Source of the DNA: Pseudovirgaria hyperparasitica
Lineage: Eukaryota; Ascomycota; Dothideomycetes; Acrospermales; Acrospermaceae
NCBI RefSeq assembly: GCF_010093815.1
Contig: NW_022985549.1
Location: forward strand, 2,071,494 to 2,135,493
DNA length: 64,000 bases
Direction of reading: 5' to 3'
The notes beneath the pieces were generated by a model. It did no database searches and was not told the DNA's origin. It worked only from the letters and a program-made list of their open reading frames with translations. Position 1 is the first letter of the stretch, and the number at the start of each line of letters is the position of its first letter. Positions 1-12,151 of this stretch are shown in pieces. The position numbers and the translations under genes are program-made.

Positions 1-147
1 CTCAAGGAGATCGCGACCCGAGACGAGGACATCCGTAGTGCTCAAGAGCCCGAATCGTCCCACACAGCGACCCTTGCCCTGCGGGAGTCGATTGAGGCAC
101 GACAGCATGTCAGCGTCTGGAAATTCCAAATTGTGCAGCATCGATAG
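1..147 (+). CDS. 3' end of an unidentified gene (partial)
   Basis: The first reading frame is open from base 1 to a TAG at 145-147, giving 48 residues rich in Glu, Arg, Ser and Gln and ending in WKFQIVQHR. The charged, amphipathic stretch (LALRESIEARQ) looks coding. It faintly recalls the helix that precedes the membrane segments of fungal CorA-like proteins, but no transmembrane segment follows in frame, so this is not an identification. The gene body lies left of the window. The piece could instead be a non-coding open stretch. Confidence 0.35.
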   Translation, partial: LKEIATRDEDIRSAQEPESSHTATLALRESIEARQHVSVWKFQIVQHR

Positions 148-1263
148 AGATACTATGAACTCTCAAAGCGACATTTGGCTCTTCCTCTCATCGTTATGCA
201 TCCTGCTGAATTACTATTTTTACCTCCTTTGCAACATGTTAAACTCGATCTCGGCCGACGGGTTCTCTTATAGGTATATATTCTGGTATCAACACACAAA
301 AGTTGTGGATCATAACTGCATCAGTTCTGTGGTGACGATTTCTCTGCATGGTCTGTGGCCTTGAGCTTGGAAAATCAAGCTTCTCTTCTCAAGCTGCAAG
401 CATTTGAAGAACGTTCCCGGTATCATAGGTGGAAAAACGCCAGCCTCGTGGGGTCTGGCATACCCCGGTCAATGATGAAGGGAGATATATTGTAGATTCC
501 ATCTGATTGGGCTTTGCTGAGATCCAGACGCTGACTTTCGCTGGACATGGGTCTCTGCTCGACGACAAGTTGAGGCACACTTGTCTGTATTGAGGCACCT
601 TGTCCGGGACTTGTCTAAGAAAGCTGGACATGGGGTCTTGTTTGAGTGCTGATTTTTTGTACGAGCTGAGACCTGATAGAACAAGATTAGTGAGGAGGAT
701 GACCTGACTGCGTCGCGCACGCCGACTCAGTATTCATTCCATCCATGCCCCGGGCCAGATGAAGCGCTCATGCTACCAATATATCTCGTGTACGTCCCTA
801 GGATCTGAGAGAGTTGATCAAGTTCTATGGTATACAATCATGTCCATCATGCAGCCTACATCACTCGTTCTACCATTGCTTTCAAATATAATGGTTCGAT
901 CCACATGCTTGTTCCCGAGCCCCCGAGGACGAGTGGAGCCCTTCGTCCCATGTCAGCCACGCCATATGTACGATGTGTTCACTATGCTATTTTCCTCCCC
1001 ACTTGCCGAGCTTTGCCTTCCAATGCTACCACTAATTAGTGAACAGCTCTGATTCTTTACCCACTCAGATTCCCGAGGTTCCGACCTAATTGAGCCCTAC
1101 ATTAAATGCTTTTCCCGTTAACAATCTCCTAAACTCCCTCGCAAAATGCATCAGCTCTTTTTCTAGTTTCATGATTTATGGGTCTGATGTGTGTTTCGTG
1201 ATCGATTGCATTACAGCATCTCAACCTTCGAGGCACCACTGGTGATCGCTTGGTCGATGCGTA
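148..1263. other. Intergenic region, no gene seen
   Basis: About 1.1 kb holding only short open stretches in unrelated frames, without splice sites that join them into a recognisable protein. It would contain the terminator of the left-edge gene and the 3' end of MTR10, which points toward it. No repeat or RNA gene seen. Confidence 0.5.
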
Positions 1264-4200
1264 CTAACCAGAGAAGCGGAATCTTGTAGCTTCAAGCCTT
1301 CCGAGCCCTTCGCGGGGAGCGACATTGCGCCGTCGATACGAGTTTGTGAAGTCTTGCAGGAGCGACCGGACTTTGTTCATCTCGTTAGACTGAACTCGAT
1401 TATTGATGTTTGTCAAAAGCCTATGCTTCTCTTGTTCTGTCATAGAACCTTCTGGTAAGCTCGCGACTGTGTTTTGAAGCCAAAGTGCAACCTGCTGGGG
1501 TACGAGTTCGAAGAGCTGGAGAAGTACGCCTGACGCATCGGGGATGCAGTCACGTGGGAAACTATACATCATTCCAGTCATAACGCGCTGTACTAGTTGC
1601 TCGCCCTGGTTGTCTAGGAGTTGTCTGACCCGTGCCCGGATCTCGGTTGGGTTCGTACGACGTTCCTGGTCAAAACTAGATGAGGGCGACATTTCACCAG
1701 CATGACTCAAGAGATCGCGAACGAAGTGTATGGTAGCAATAAGTGGCTCCTCCTTCAAAAGAGAGAGAGCGGAACAGGCCGCAGATACGATTGACCCCAT
1801 TAATGTGGAGAGAACGGTTTGTTGGGGATAGAATCGGACGACATCGGACGACAGCCGGAAGAAGTCTTCTATCAAGTCAGGCAGTTCCTCTGGGGGAACT
1901 TCGCTGAGAGCCCTCAGAAAGTTGGTGGCCTGTTGTTCATAGAATTGATAGACAGCGGCAACTGTATGCGGTTGGACAAATTCCTGCCCTTCGGAGAACT
2001 CGCGCATAATAGAATCTGTTGCCCATAGGAAGCATCCCTGCCTTGACGCAGCGAAGCCGGCCACTAGTTTTTCAGCCAGCTGCGGGAGCAGAGGTAGAAT
2101 CGATGTACGGTAGGACAGAACCATATACCTCCAGCAGCGACATACACGCTCCAGAACTGGTATGCAGTCGGCAAAGCCCTCGGCGACGGCAGCTAAAACT
2201 GGGAATATTTCTTGACAATATTTCACAGCCGGGTTCTCCTGTGAAGACTCTACATAGGGCTGGACCCATTGTATGAATATGGTAATGAGTTGCAGACGAT
2301 CTAGAGAAGGGTTAAACATCATTGTTCCCGGGTAATGAAACACTAAACCTACCAGCGATGGCCAGCTTTGCCTCATCATCAGCCGCGCTCTGAGCCATGG
2401 AGAGCAAAGTATTGATGACGGGATCGCAGTAAAGCTTCAAATTTTGATATATTTCATCGGTGGGCAATCGCGACACGACAGAGGCGACACCATCTGTGAC
2501 TTCATCTTGGCTGCTGACTGGCAATTTGTCGAGAACATTGGCGTAGAAGTGTTGCAATTGTGTGCTGAACCCTTTCAGCAAGTCGGCGCAGTCGTTGCAG
2601 AAAAATTTGAAAGATAACGCTGCAGCGCGAACAACTTCCTTGGAGTTGTGTTCGAAAGCAGCCATAATGAATGTGAGCTGAGGCTGGAGAAGATCCGGAT
2701 GTTGAGCGGTCCACTCTGTATAGCGACCAAGGGCCATGACCGTTTGAAATCGAACCTTTTCATGATCAGGTATCTGCACGAGGAGCGGCATCAGGCGAGG
2801 GAGTATGATGTTCTCATCAGCTGATACCATGCGTCCCATAGCTCGCAGACTGAAAAGTGGTGCCTCCAAACTTTGCCATTCAGGTACATTGCCAGCGATT
2901 GCCTGACCTCCATACGTCTTCACCCAAGAATCGATGAGCACGTACGTCTTCTCCAAGCATTGTGTCACACCAAGTACTTCGCAACAATCTTTCAAAACAT
3001 CACCCATCTGGTGACGGAATTCCCGGAACTTCTCCTCTAGTTCTCGGTCCCCGTCAAAGAGATCGTCAGTTCCGCTCTCCGACTTTGGGAAGGCCAGATG
3101 AGAGATCATAATGTCAACCAACTTCGAAAATATGTCTATAAACTGCATGCGAGCTTCCATGAAGTTGTCCAAGGTGATGAGCTGCTTCAATTCGTACCAG
3201 AAATTGAATGTCAAAGATATTGCATCTCGTTCCTTGTCAAGGGCTGCGGCTTCGAGTATAGCCTCAACTAGAGGCCGAAATTGTTGTGGCATCCTTGCGA
3301 TTAGGGGCACCCACATCTCCCCAGCCTCGGCGAAGATACGTGAGACCCCTTTGAAGGTCTCATGGTCTTCTTCTTTCGCAGCTTGCGAAATCTTCGGCCG
3401 AAGCGATACGATATGTGGGAATAGTATCTGAATCGCATCGACACACTCATCAACGTCTCGTGTCTCGGCAAAAATTGCGCAAATACATTCGACAGCCGCT
3501 TCGAACGAGGAGTCCGACGATAGACCATCAATCACGATCTTCAAGAGAGGGGATTTGACCAGCTCGTTGACTGAAACTTCTTTTGACCACGATGTTATAC
3601 ACTCAAGTAATTGGGGATCCTTGGCCGCTGAGGCTGAACGTTGAAGTCAGCAACATACATTGAATCTGGAATCGAAGAGCATACCTGAGGATTGTGAATA
3701 CTGAATGAGCAGTGTGAGTACCTGATGCACGTTGTCTTCTAATAGTTCCTTTGTCCTCTCGTTGAGCTCGTCTTCCTATGATTACAACCACATATTAGAT
3801 ACTGATACGAGTGTATGGGGCCGACACCAGCCAATGTGAGAATGACGTTTCGATCGAACATACTGTCAAGTTGATTTTTCGCCCTTCGGTGACTTCTTCC
3901 GGAAGAACACGAAGGAAATCCAACACACAGGCAATTTGCTGAGAATCGTTGCCTAGGGTCGCTACCACCAGTTGGAGGACATCCTTCCATTCCACCATTT
4001 GTATAGCGAGATTGACAAGACATACGCAAAGCTGCAGTCTCATAGGTTTAGGTCCAGAGCTGAATGTGGATAGGAGATTTAGGAGGGTATCGCGTAGTGA
4101 CGGTAGCTGGCTGCGGGGGAGTTGATGTAAGTCGTATACGATCTGAAGAGATGAGCAAGCATTCGATTTTGGGAGCACAGCCACTCACTTTGCCTTTGAG

Positions 4201-4473
4201 CGTGGTAGTAGCGAAGAGCTTCGCTTGGACATCAGCGTTCTGTGAGCTTAAGATACTGAAGATCGTCTGCCAGGCATCTGACTACGGAATGATTAATAGC
4301 AATCTCAAAGGTATGGTCTGGTAATGCCATACAGATTTTTGAAACTGTTCCAGAAAGCTGTGAGCTTCCTTCTTTTTTGTAGGTTCTCCAGATGACTGCA
4401 TAGTAGCAAGTGCGGCAAGCACAGGTGCAAACTCGTCCTGCGCTGATGTGCCGTTCGCAGCCATGGTCGCCAT
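1264..4473 (-). CDS. MTR10: Nuclear import receptor MTR10 / transportin-SR (karyopherin beta family)
   Basis: Six exons: 4473-4333, 4281-4189, 4142-3864, 3775-3685, 3627-2353, 2300-1264, encoding 971 residues, the usual size for this family. Diagnostic stretches include the N-terminal FLEQFQKS followed by AWQTIFSILSSQNADVQAK, then IVYDLHQLPRSQLPSLRDTL, QLCVCLVNLAIQM, FLRVLPEEVTEGRKI and DELNERTKELLEDN, all typical of yeast Mtr10 and animal TNPO3. The rest is helical HEAT-repeat-like sequence. The family imports SR-type mRNA-binding proteins (Npl3 in yeast) and helps retrograde tRNA import, using Ran-GTP. All five introns have GT-AG ends and phases that restore the frame. The gene is divergent from SmE with a 427 bp shared upstream region. 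The start is the first ATG of the conserved frame; a second ATG lies three codons later. Confidence 0.95.
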
Positions 4474-4900
4474 GTTGGAATTGTTGCGCTGAAGCGTCTT
4501 CTCGATTTAAGTCCCGGCTTTCGAGTGGATCAAGCAATCGCGTAGACCTATCTTCATGCGTACAGAGGCGTTTGCAAAGACACACGTCTGAAAAGTGTGG
4601 ACAAAGACTGTTGACGGGAGTAAGTCGAGAAGAAATATATGATCAAGTGTGGGGAGTGATGAATGTAAAACGGTCCCGCATTCGTCAGTTGGGCTGAGCA
4701 ACCTTGAGCCAAGCGTTCTTCGCGCTAACAGTGGACTACGGCTGCATGCCGGGGTACTCCATTTACAACCGCAACAGCTCCAACTTGCGACTCTTTTCTT
4801 TGCAAATTCTATATCTAACTGCCCTCCGTCACACTGATCATAAATCACCACCAATAATTACTCTGGAGTCTTCCCGTAGACCAGCCCAATCTATCGAAAT
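4474..4900. promoter_or_regulatory. Shared upstream region of MTR10 and SmE
   Basis: The 427 bp between two divergent start codons must hold both promoters and 5' leaders. No clear TATA box was seen near either start, which fits housekeeping genes. Confidence 0.5.
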
Positions 4901-5344
4901 ATGACTGGTCGCGGAGGTAAGACGATCGCCTTTTCCACTATGTTGCTGTGCTAATTCACATCGAACAGGTGGTCGCGGAGGCGGCAAAGTACGCGTTCAT
5001 TCATACACGGAATCCATTTCAACGACTGACGACCAATAGGTTCTCTTGCCCCCGATCAATTTCATCTTCAAGTTGTTACAGCAAAGGTCAACGGTCTCGA
5101 TATGGCTCTATGAACAACTGGGTATTCGAATTGAGGGAAAGATAAGAGTATGTTCGTATCATGATACTGCTTACATTCAGACTGACGTTGGATACAGGGC
5201 TTTGATGAGTTTATGAACTTGGTAATAGACGATGCAGTTGAGGTCAAGGTCGACCCTAAGGAAGGACAAGAGCCCCGCCGAAAGCTTGGTCAAATCTTAT
5301 TGAAGGGCGACAATGTTTCATTGATACAAACGACGGACGCTTAA
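4901..5344 (+). CDS. SME1: Small nuclear ribonucleoprotein SmE
   Basis: Four exons: 4901-4916, 4969-4988, 5040-5147, 5198-5344; 96 residues. After a Gly/Arg-rich head (MTGRGGGRGGGK) the protein carries Sm motif 1 (VSIWLYEQLGIRIEGKIRGF), the linker FMNLVIDDAVEV and Sm motif 2 (LGQILLKGDNVSLI). The WLYEQ and MNLVIDDAVEV signatures identify SmE rather than another Sm subunit. SmE is part of the heptameric Sm ring on U1, U2, U4 and U5 snRNAs. The very short first two exons (16 and 20 nt) encode the glycine-rich head. It is tail-to-tail with the folate gene, only 142 bp between stop codons. Confidence 0.96.
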
Positions 5345-5486
5345 GCTTCGACGGGCACTGGGATTTTCTGAGTTATAGGAGTTGCACGCTGAGGGTAACG
5401 TGCGGGCCCAAAAGTTATCAATCCGTCTTTATCTGCGCATGTGAAGGCCCATAATGGCGCTCAAGACGAGTCGACAGGTCCAAAGT

Positions 5487-6307
5487 CTACGTCGACGCAC
5501 GTAGAACATGCCCATCACCTACCACCAGGGCATCAAGGCGCCAGTCACTCTGGTCCGTCGGCACCTTTTCTCCCACAGGAAGTAGCTGCTCTTTCAATGC
5601 AATACCAACTGCGAGACGTCAGCAATGGGAGACATTTCATACGCATGTACAGAGTGTGAGCTTACCAAGAAACGGCATTCTCGTATAGTCAGCGGTCCCT
5701 AATTGCTGGGAGCAACGCCACAGAAAATAGTCATAGAAGCCTTTCCCGTGACCTAACCTACCGAGCTCAGTGTCAAAGCCCATGCCTGGCATCACAATGA
5801 GATCAAGGCTACTTCTTGAGGCGATCGAGTGGTTAGTGATACCTTTACTGTCAAAGGAGTTTCGTCTTTCTGGGATAGAATCTGGACTTGGAGTTGGAAT
5901 ACCCCATCTGTCTGGTTTTAGGGAATCATAGTCGTTCATCGACCATAGCTTCACCATGTCCATGACTGAGCTAGGTTGACCATCGTGGTGAGTTATGGCC
6001 TTGTATGTGTATGGAATAAAGACTTCTTTTCCGCTGGCTAGCGCATCACGAACAATGGCTGAGGTTGATATTTCACCACTTGGCATTGATAGAAATATGC
6101 TTATTCGTCTGGCCCGTTGGTACTCGGGCATATTTTTGAGATTTCGAACAGCCATCGAAGCTAAACACGTCAACTCCGGTGTAGATTCGGTGGAAATGAA
6201 GTATTTCAGCACTGACTTTGCGTCGCGATATCATCGTGAGATAGAGCAGAAAGCGCAGCTTTCATCTTCAGCCTTAGCTCCGTTTTCGAAACCTTGAGAG
6301 CGGTCAT
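5487..6307 (-). CDS. 5-formyltetrahydrofolate cyclo-ligase (MTHFS)
   Basis: Three exons: 6307-6217, 6160-5666, 5608-5487; 235 residues. The enzyme converts 5-formyl-THF to 5,10-methenyl-THF using ATP, returning stored folate to one-carbon metabolism. Signatures visible: RRISIFLSMPSGEI in the N-terminal half, FIPYTYK, WGIPTP, and the ligand-binding loop GMGFDTELGRLGHGKGFYDYF, matching the family's GRLGxGKGYYD box. The final exon supplies the VGIALKEQLLPV helix and the DWRLDALVV tail expected at the C-terminus. Introns are 56-57 nt with GT-AG ends. It shares a 369 bp divergent upstream region with ROT1. Confidence 0.94.
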
Positions 6308-6676
6308 CGTAGTTGGATGTTAAGAGATGCCCCGTGACAGAACAGTATGTTACGTAGAATCGAGCACCTCCTACATCTGCGTTACGGAACTCCCAGCTCA
6401 GGTCCAATATCTCGCCAGGGCACTATGCACTATTATGAGGAACGCCGGCAGGGTAACGGGCCCTTGGGGGTTGGGAAGCTTAAAATTGGCTTAGTCGGAA
6501 AAACTGCAATCCACCGCACCAATGGATCGTCATCCCTCCTTATGGTTACGGCCAAGCGCCCCCTTCGCACGTCGTATCATACGTACCTACTACTGACTTG
6601 ATCACTCCTCCAACCTTAAAACTTCCCACCCGTCTCAGTCCGCCGCCCAAATAATACATCCCACCACGCGCGCACC
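6308..6676. promoter_or_regulatory. Shared upstream region of MTHFS and ROT1
   Basis: The 369 bp between divergent start codons must contain both promoters. A pyrimidine-rich stretch lies just before the ROT1 start. No recognised binding site was assigned. Confidence 0.45.
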
Positions 6677-7587
6677 ATGCTCCCCGGCTCAGGACTACTT
6701 TTTGTCTCTCTTGCAGCTCTAGCTACCAGCCAGGGCATCGCAGACCCCACACTGACAGGAACATGGTCTTCTAAATCGAACAAGACACTGACAGGCCCGG
6801 TACGATACCAACGTCCCGGGACATCAACGAGCCGTGACTGACATATATTATACAGGGCTTCTATGATCCTGTCAATGAAAAGCTAACGGAACCGTCACAC
6901 ACGGGGATCTCATACTCCTTTACGGAAGATGGCTTCTATGAAGTGGCTTTTTATCGCGCGATCGCGAACCGTACGTTAAGAAATGGACATACGCAAGCAG
7001 TTATACTAACACTGTGGTAGCTGTTGACCCTGCGTGTCCGAAAGGCATCATGCAATGGCAACATGGTAGTTTTGTCAAAGAGCAAAACGGCTCACTCATC
7101 TTATCGCCTATCAAAGTAGATGGACGGCAACTCTATTCCGACCCTTGCAAATACAAAAGCGCAGTCTACACAAGATACAATCAGTCTGAGCTATTTCAGG
7201 TCAGTCATAGAGTCTGACTATGAAGACTGAAGACTAGGACTTACATCGCGACAGAGATACACTGTCTACACAGATCCATACCACAATATTCCCCGACTCG
7301 ATCTCTTCAAATTCGATGGCTCACCAGTGCAGCCACTCTATCTTGCTTTTAAGCCACCGCAGATACTACCAACTACCACTCTTCAGCAAACTATGACAGC
7401 CTCTGGGACGGCTGGCACACAAGCTACCGCAACCAGCCGCAGCAAGCTTTTCAGGCGCGCCGAACCCGCAAGCATAACTCCCAACACCAGGACAAAGAGA
7501 CAAGACAATTATTACTCTCAATCGACATTCCTATTGATTGGTATAATTACAACTGGTATCGGCAGTGTCCTTTTTTTCTTCTTTTGA
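6677..7587 (+). CDS. ROT1: ROT1, ER membrane chaperone for cell-wall synthesis
   Basis: Four exons: 6677-6799, 6856-6970, 7021-7199, 7255-7587; 249 residues. A hydrophobic leader of about 22 residues is followed by the hallmark [20 protein letters not shown], then [42 protein letters not shown] and [12 protein letters not shown], all diagnostic of Rot1. A C-terminal transmembrane helix ([18 protein letters not shown]) follows a Ser/Thr-rich linker. Rot1 acts in the ER lumen in glycoprotein folding, O-mannosylation and beta-1,6-glucan formation. All splice junctions restore the conserved reading. The N-glycosylation sequons (NKT, NGS, NQS) are consistent with an ER protein. Confidence 0.96.
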
Positions 7588-9072
7588 AATCGTCTACAAC
7601 GGAAGCGAAATTACCTAATGCATGAATAAGGGTTCATATCTGTATAGAAGCGTCATAGAGTCATGTCTGAAATTCGTCAGAAGGCGTTGTAAGGAACAGT
7701 CGCGAGGGACTTGAACTCTTGCATATCTTTTGCTTTTACGGTTGAGTTGCGGGCTGAGTCGTCGCGATTTTGCATACAAGGTGTTCGGTTCGATGATCAT
7801 GGTGTAGGATTACGAATAAGACAGGAATTAAAGCCATGGCGACCTGCCACTTCTATCATGGCACGATCTGCTCTCGAGTCCTTTTCTATCATCCTTCAAC
7901 ATTTCGAACAAGGACACGACACTTTGTGATGCATATGTATACTTTCTCCTGAACGTCCATACATGAGAGTTTCTTTATGAGCTGGTACAGAACGCCACGA
8001 ACGCAGCTTACTGTTCTTTGGACGCAAGAATCTTGCTAAGCGTGCGACGATCATCGCAAAGCGAATAAGCTGTCAGTCAAGGCGAGCTACTGAAGTACGA
8101 TACAGCGGCATATGAATTCGGAGTGGATGGCTCTACCATGAGGATGACTGCCGTATAGAAGATTCGCATAGGAGCTGGAGGTGCGCCATGGAAACGTCAT
8201 CGATGGACATCTAGATTTCATGCCATCGCGATGCAGCAAGGACCATTGGCAGCGGAAGCATAGCGATCACGGTAAAATGCCCGCCGTTTTCCGATCAGGA
8301 GGTCATGAGCCGCAACTGTATGTAGCATTTGCACAGAGAATGGACAGCTTCTGATGATATGCCCCAAGCATGTGGATATGAAGTTCATTTCGGGTCTGTA
8401 AGAAATTTCATGTATGCTTTCGATGTCATGAAGTCCGGCCACTCAAATTTGCGCGGGCTGTCGGATAAGTGCTCGCAGCGAGTAGTCCGGTACGGGGATT
8501 GATATGTGTGTGAACGTGTTACTGCATCTGTACTGTGTGTGAAGTAAGAATCTGCAACACATTGCAGCCATGTACACGTTTGGTGTTGTTATATCTGAAT
8601 TGAATCCAGTCAAAGCCTGTGCAAATCCTTTAGATGTTTGGGGTCTTGATGGCGTCGCCTGTCAAACCCCTGCGCGTTCCTGCAGGTACCAGGTGCGACG
8701 GCTGGAATCATCACGGACAGGTCAACACTTCTAGCGAGGAAGCTTCACGATCGTCGCATATCCTATGCTCCACCTCAACTGCTTCTTTTCATCCCAAGGG
8801 CAATTGGCGACAAGACCACCTTGGACTTTCCCCATCAGTCGTTACTCATATCTTCGGATCTCACTGAAGAGTTTGCGCAAATTTGGTGACACTCTCTGCA
8901 TCTGCGCATCCTTGTCGCTACTCTGCGTCTCCCAGCCTCCCCCAAGGGCCCCCAGCCACCACAAGATTACATTGCTTAAGCGTCTAGTATCTTAGAGTCG
9001 AATTGCGCTACATCGAATCTCTCATCCGATCATTCGTAACATTCGTTTGCTCCCCTGGTCATCACATTAGCA
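7588..9072. other. Intergenic region between ROT1 and the BTB gene
   Basis: About 1.5 kb. Only short, composition-poor open stretches were seen. A T-arm-like sequence near 7705-7716 on the minus strand was examined and dropped because no full tRNA fold fits. The last 150 bp before 9073 probably include the 5' leader of the BTB gene. Confidence 0.45.
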
Positions 9073-9987
9073 ATGGCTGAACCAGAAGTTACTGTGGCAG
9101 AAAGCACCGACGACGTCGACATGGGCGAGACTGTAGAAAATGTCGACGCTCTCGAAGGCGAGGTCGACGACACTGCTGCGCTGCCCGAAACAGAGCCCGA
9201 AATTCCCGTCAGAACAACCTTCTTGGAGTAAGTCTCCTTTCCGAACAACCACAGTCTCGCGCCGCGCAATCCACAAAGCTGTCGCAAAACCTCACCACCT
9301 AACACCAACCTGACACCCTCCAGCTACCTTCGCTCTCCCATCGTCCAACTCTCCGTCGGCAGCGGCACCGACCAAACCCTCCTCTCCGCACACGAAGCCC
9401 TCCTCACCCAATCCCCCTTCTTCGCCGGCCGCTGCGCATCCTTCGCGAATGATGTCCCGCGCCTGATCGAGCTTCCCGACGAAGACCTCGAGGCCACAGG
9501 CTCCCTCCTCGAATACCTCTACCACGGCGAATACTTCCCCAAGCGCCTCGGCGGAGGCAAAGACATGGCCCTCGAAAACGACCCCTCCATCCCCAGCCCA
9601 GACGACACGGGCGCCTCCCTCCTCCGCCACGCAAAAGTCTACACCCTCGCCGACAAATTCGGCCTGCCGGCCCTCAAGAGCCTCGCGCACAGCAAGATCC
9701 ACCGCACCAGCAGCACCGCCAAGGGCGAGATCGCATACGCCAAATTCGTGTACAAGGAGACGAGCGCTGACGACCACACGCTGCGCAAGCCCGTCGCGGC
9801 GTTCTGGGCTACGCGCTCGCATGTGCTGCGTCATGAGGCCGAGGTCGAGTTCAGGCAGATGTGTCTCGAGTATCCGCAGTTTGGCTTTGATGTGCTGAAC
9901 CTGGTGCTCGATCAGAAGGAGAGGAGGGAGCCGACTGTGCAGCCGGGGAGCAGCCGGAAGAGAGCGAGGAATGGCTTGGCGATGTAG
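9073..9987 (+). CDS. BTB/POZ domain protein
   Basis: Two exons: 9073-9227 and 9324-9987; 272 residues. The first 50 residues are acidic and disordered. The BTB fold follows: SPIVQLSVGSG, then TLLSAHEALLTQSPFFAGR (the H-x-x-L-x-x-x-S-x-x-F core), IELPDEDLEATGSLLEYLY and a helix with LADKFGLPALKSLA, where fungal BTB proteins end the domain. A helical back half and a basic tail (SSRKRARN) follow. BTB domains dimerise or act as adaptors, for example for cullin-3; no kelch, MATH or zinc-finger partner is present, so the target is unknown. The second exon has strongly G/C-biased third codon positions, which opens a long antisense frame. It converges on the prolyl peptidase gene. Confidence 0.88.
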
Positions 9988-10552
9988 ATAAGTTGAGCCC
10001 GTGGGCAGCCCCGAGGGGGAAAGAAAAGACGGTGGGACATGAGAGATGTCTCGGGACGCGCCGAGCAGAACAGCTCGGATGCGTGATCCGCGGTACTGAT
10101 GTGTCTTTCGGGCCCAATATTCTATGTCAGGATTGTAAAAACCACTTCGCGTCTGTATATCGCGGTTTTGTGTTGGTTTTTGGATCAGTGTGTCTCGACT
10201 ATTTGTAGCATTAGTATACTCTTTAAAATCTAAGAAGCAGCATCTACTACAATTATAGCGCATAGTCAGCTCCTCGACTCTTGCATGAAACAGGCTAACA
10301 TAATCTTTCCATACACATGTAGAGATTGAAGCTAACCGAAGTCTCGGACGGTGAACTGGATGATAAGCCCTAGATGGTTGTATTTATTCATGGAGGTTTC
10401 CGAAACGTTGCGATCGACCCTTCATGGTTGTGCAATTTGTGGTATTCAGCTCCAAGACTACTGAAATGAAGTACTGCTACAAGACTCATCCATGAACAAC
10501 TCATCCCCAGAACCCCCCTCCCACGACCTCACCAAAACCGCAGCACCAGCCT
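9988..10552. other. Convergent intergenic region
   Basis: 565 bp between the stop codons of the BTB and peptidase genes. It should contain both 3' UTRs and polyadenylation sites. No open frame or repeat of note. Confidence 0.5.
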
Positions 10553-12151
10553 CTACGCATCCTGAATAATCCTCTCAATCTCCTCAATCTCCTTTGGCGT
10601 CGACGTGAGATTATCATGCCCGCTCTCCGTGACAAGCACGTCATCCTCGATCCTTACACCGCCAACATCCCAGTACCTGTCCAGCACCGCCGCGTCGATA
10701 TACTTGCCGTGCACCGGGTCCCTGACATACGGCTCGACGATATACCTGAAGAAATAGCAGCCGGGCTCGACCGTCACGACGGCGCCCGCGGGCACGGTGC
10801 CCCGGATGCGCAGATATCTGAACATGGGGTCTTTGTCGGCGTAGTCTGGATGGCCGCCGGTGTCGTGCGTGTCCATGCCGAGGTAGTGGCCGAGGCCATG
10901 CGGCATGAAGGCCGTAGAGGTGCGGGCCGCGAAGATGTCGTCGACGGAGCCGTTGCGCAGGATGCCGATGTCGAGGAGGCCTTGGATGAGGACTCTGTGG
11001 GCGTTGGAGTGCACGTCGTCCCAGCGCATGCCGGCCTTGATCAGGGCGATGCTGTCCTTTTGCATCTTGAGCACGATGGCGTAGATGTTGCGGCTCTCGG
11101 GGGTGAATTTGCCGTTGATGGGGAAGGTGCGGGTGATGTCGGAGGCGTAGGTGTCCTTTTCTGCGCCGGCGTCGAGGAGGATGTTGAGCTTGCCGTCGAG
11201 GGGCTGGTCGTTTGCGATGTAGTGGAGGGTTGCGGCGGCGGTGCCGGCGGCGACGATGGGCTCGTATGCGAGCTTCTTGCAGCCGCGGGAGATGCAGGAG
11301 GCGATGAAGAGGGCCTCGAGTTCTTGCTCGTTTTTGGCAGTTTTGGCGGCGCGGAAGACTCCTGTGTGAGCGGCTGTGGAGACCTCGTTGGCGTGGCGCA
11401 TGAGGGCGATCTCGTAGGCGTCTTTGGTCACGCGACATTCCTCGATGGCAGACTTGAGGTCTGTGAAGTTGCTGCTTGAGGAGGATATGAATGAGACATT
11501 GTCGGAGACCTGGTTTTCGATGGCGTAAGCGGTGCCTTTGAGAGATGCGAGCTTCTCCATGACCTGTTGGGTAGTGAGGCATTCGTCGACATCGTATCTA
11601 AGGATGTGAGTGATGGGTTCAGATCGAAATCATGGGTGTCGCCAGCTCATTACATACTTTTCCAATGCCTGCTCAGGGCTCAGTGGAAGTCCTGACCAAG
11701 TCACCTCGTCTGGATCAACCGGGGGAATAAACAGCGTCGACTTGTCTGTTGCCATGTCATATGTGAGATGGCAATCAGGTAGGTCACATCCTGTAAGGTA
11801 GAAGAAGTAACGACGTTGACTACGAAATTCGAGTATCAGAAAGTATCCATCTTTATCTGAACATACTCACCGGAAGGGTGCTGCTTGATCATTGTCCTAC
11901 ACTCCCAAGTCAGTGGCATTCGTCCGTTCATCAATATCTCCCAGAAGACATCCACAGCACGGCTTTAAAGCGCCTATACTTCGAGGCATTGAATACAGGA
12001 CGGCACGCACCTCATTCATCCTCGTCCTCTGTGCTTCCAGGTAGATAACACCATTAGACTCCCCTCCCTTGCTCTTGATATACGTCGCGACCTTCTGGGC
12101 ATGAGCTTTGGCGGGGTATTTGCCCTTCAAAATAGACTCATTAATAGCCAT
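10553..12151 (-). CDS. pepP: Xaa-Pro aminopeptidase/dipeptidase (M24B, pepP type)
   Basis: Four exons: 12151-12011, 11896-11871, 11819-11658, 11597-10553; 457 residues from this start. N-terminal half: [28 protein letters not shown] and [17 protein letters not shown], typical of fungal pepP. The C-terminal pita-bread fold has the five metal ligands: two Asp in [20 protein letters not shown], His in [17 protein letters not shown], Glu in VTVEPGCYF and Glu in [10 protein letters not shown]. It releases residues N-terminal to proline. The second exon is only 26 nt. The frame stays open upstream of this start to an ATG at 12229, adding 26 Arg-rich residues that could be a mitochondrial leader; I annotated the internal ATG because it matches the usual start of cytosolic pepP proteins. 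GC-rich third positions in exon 4 open several shadow frames. Confidence 0.93.

Noticed and set aside
7690-7790. T-arm-like GTTCAAGTC on the minus strand suggesting a tRNA
   Set aside because: The T stem does not pair well and no matching acceptor, D and anticodon arms could be placed.
9292-10263. 323-codon open frame on the minus strand across the BTB gene
   Set aside because: It mirrors the G/C-biased third positions of the BTB gene; its translation is Gly/Val/Glu/Arg-rich without any family signature.
10616-11582. Open frames of about 290-310 codons overlapping the peptidase in other frames
   Set aside because: The peptidase frame has all metal-binding motifs and clean introns; the others are compositional shadows (for example runs of HRR and PRH).
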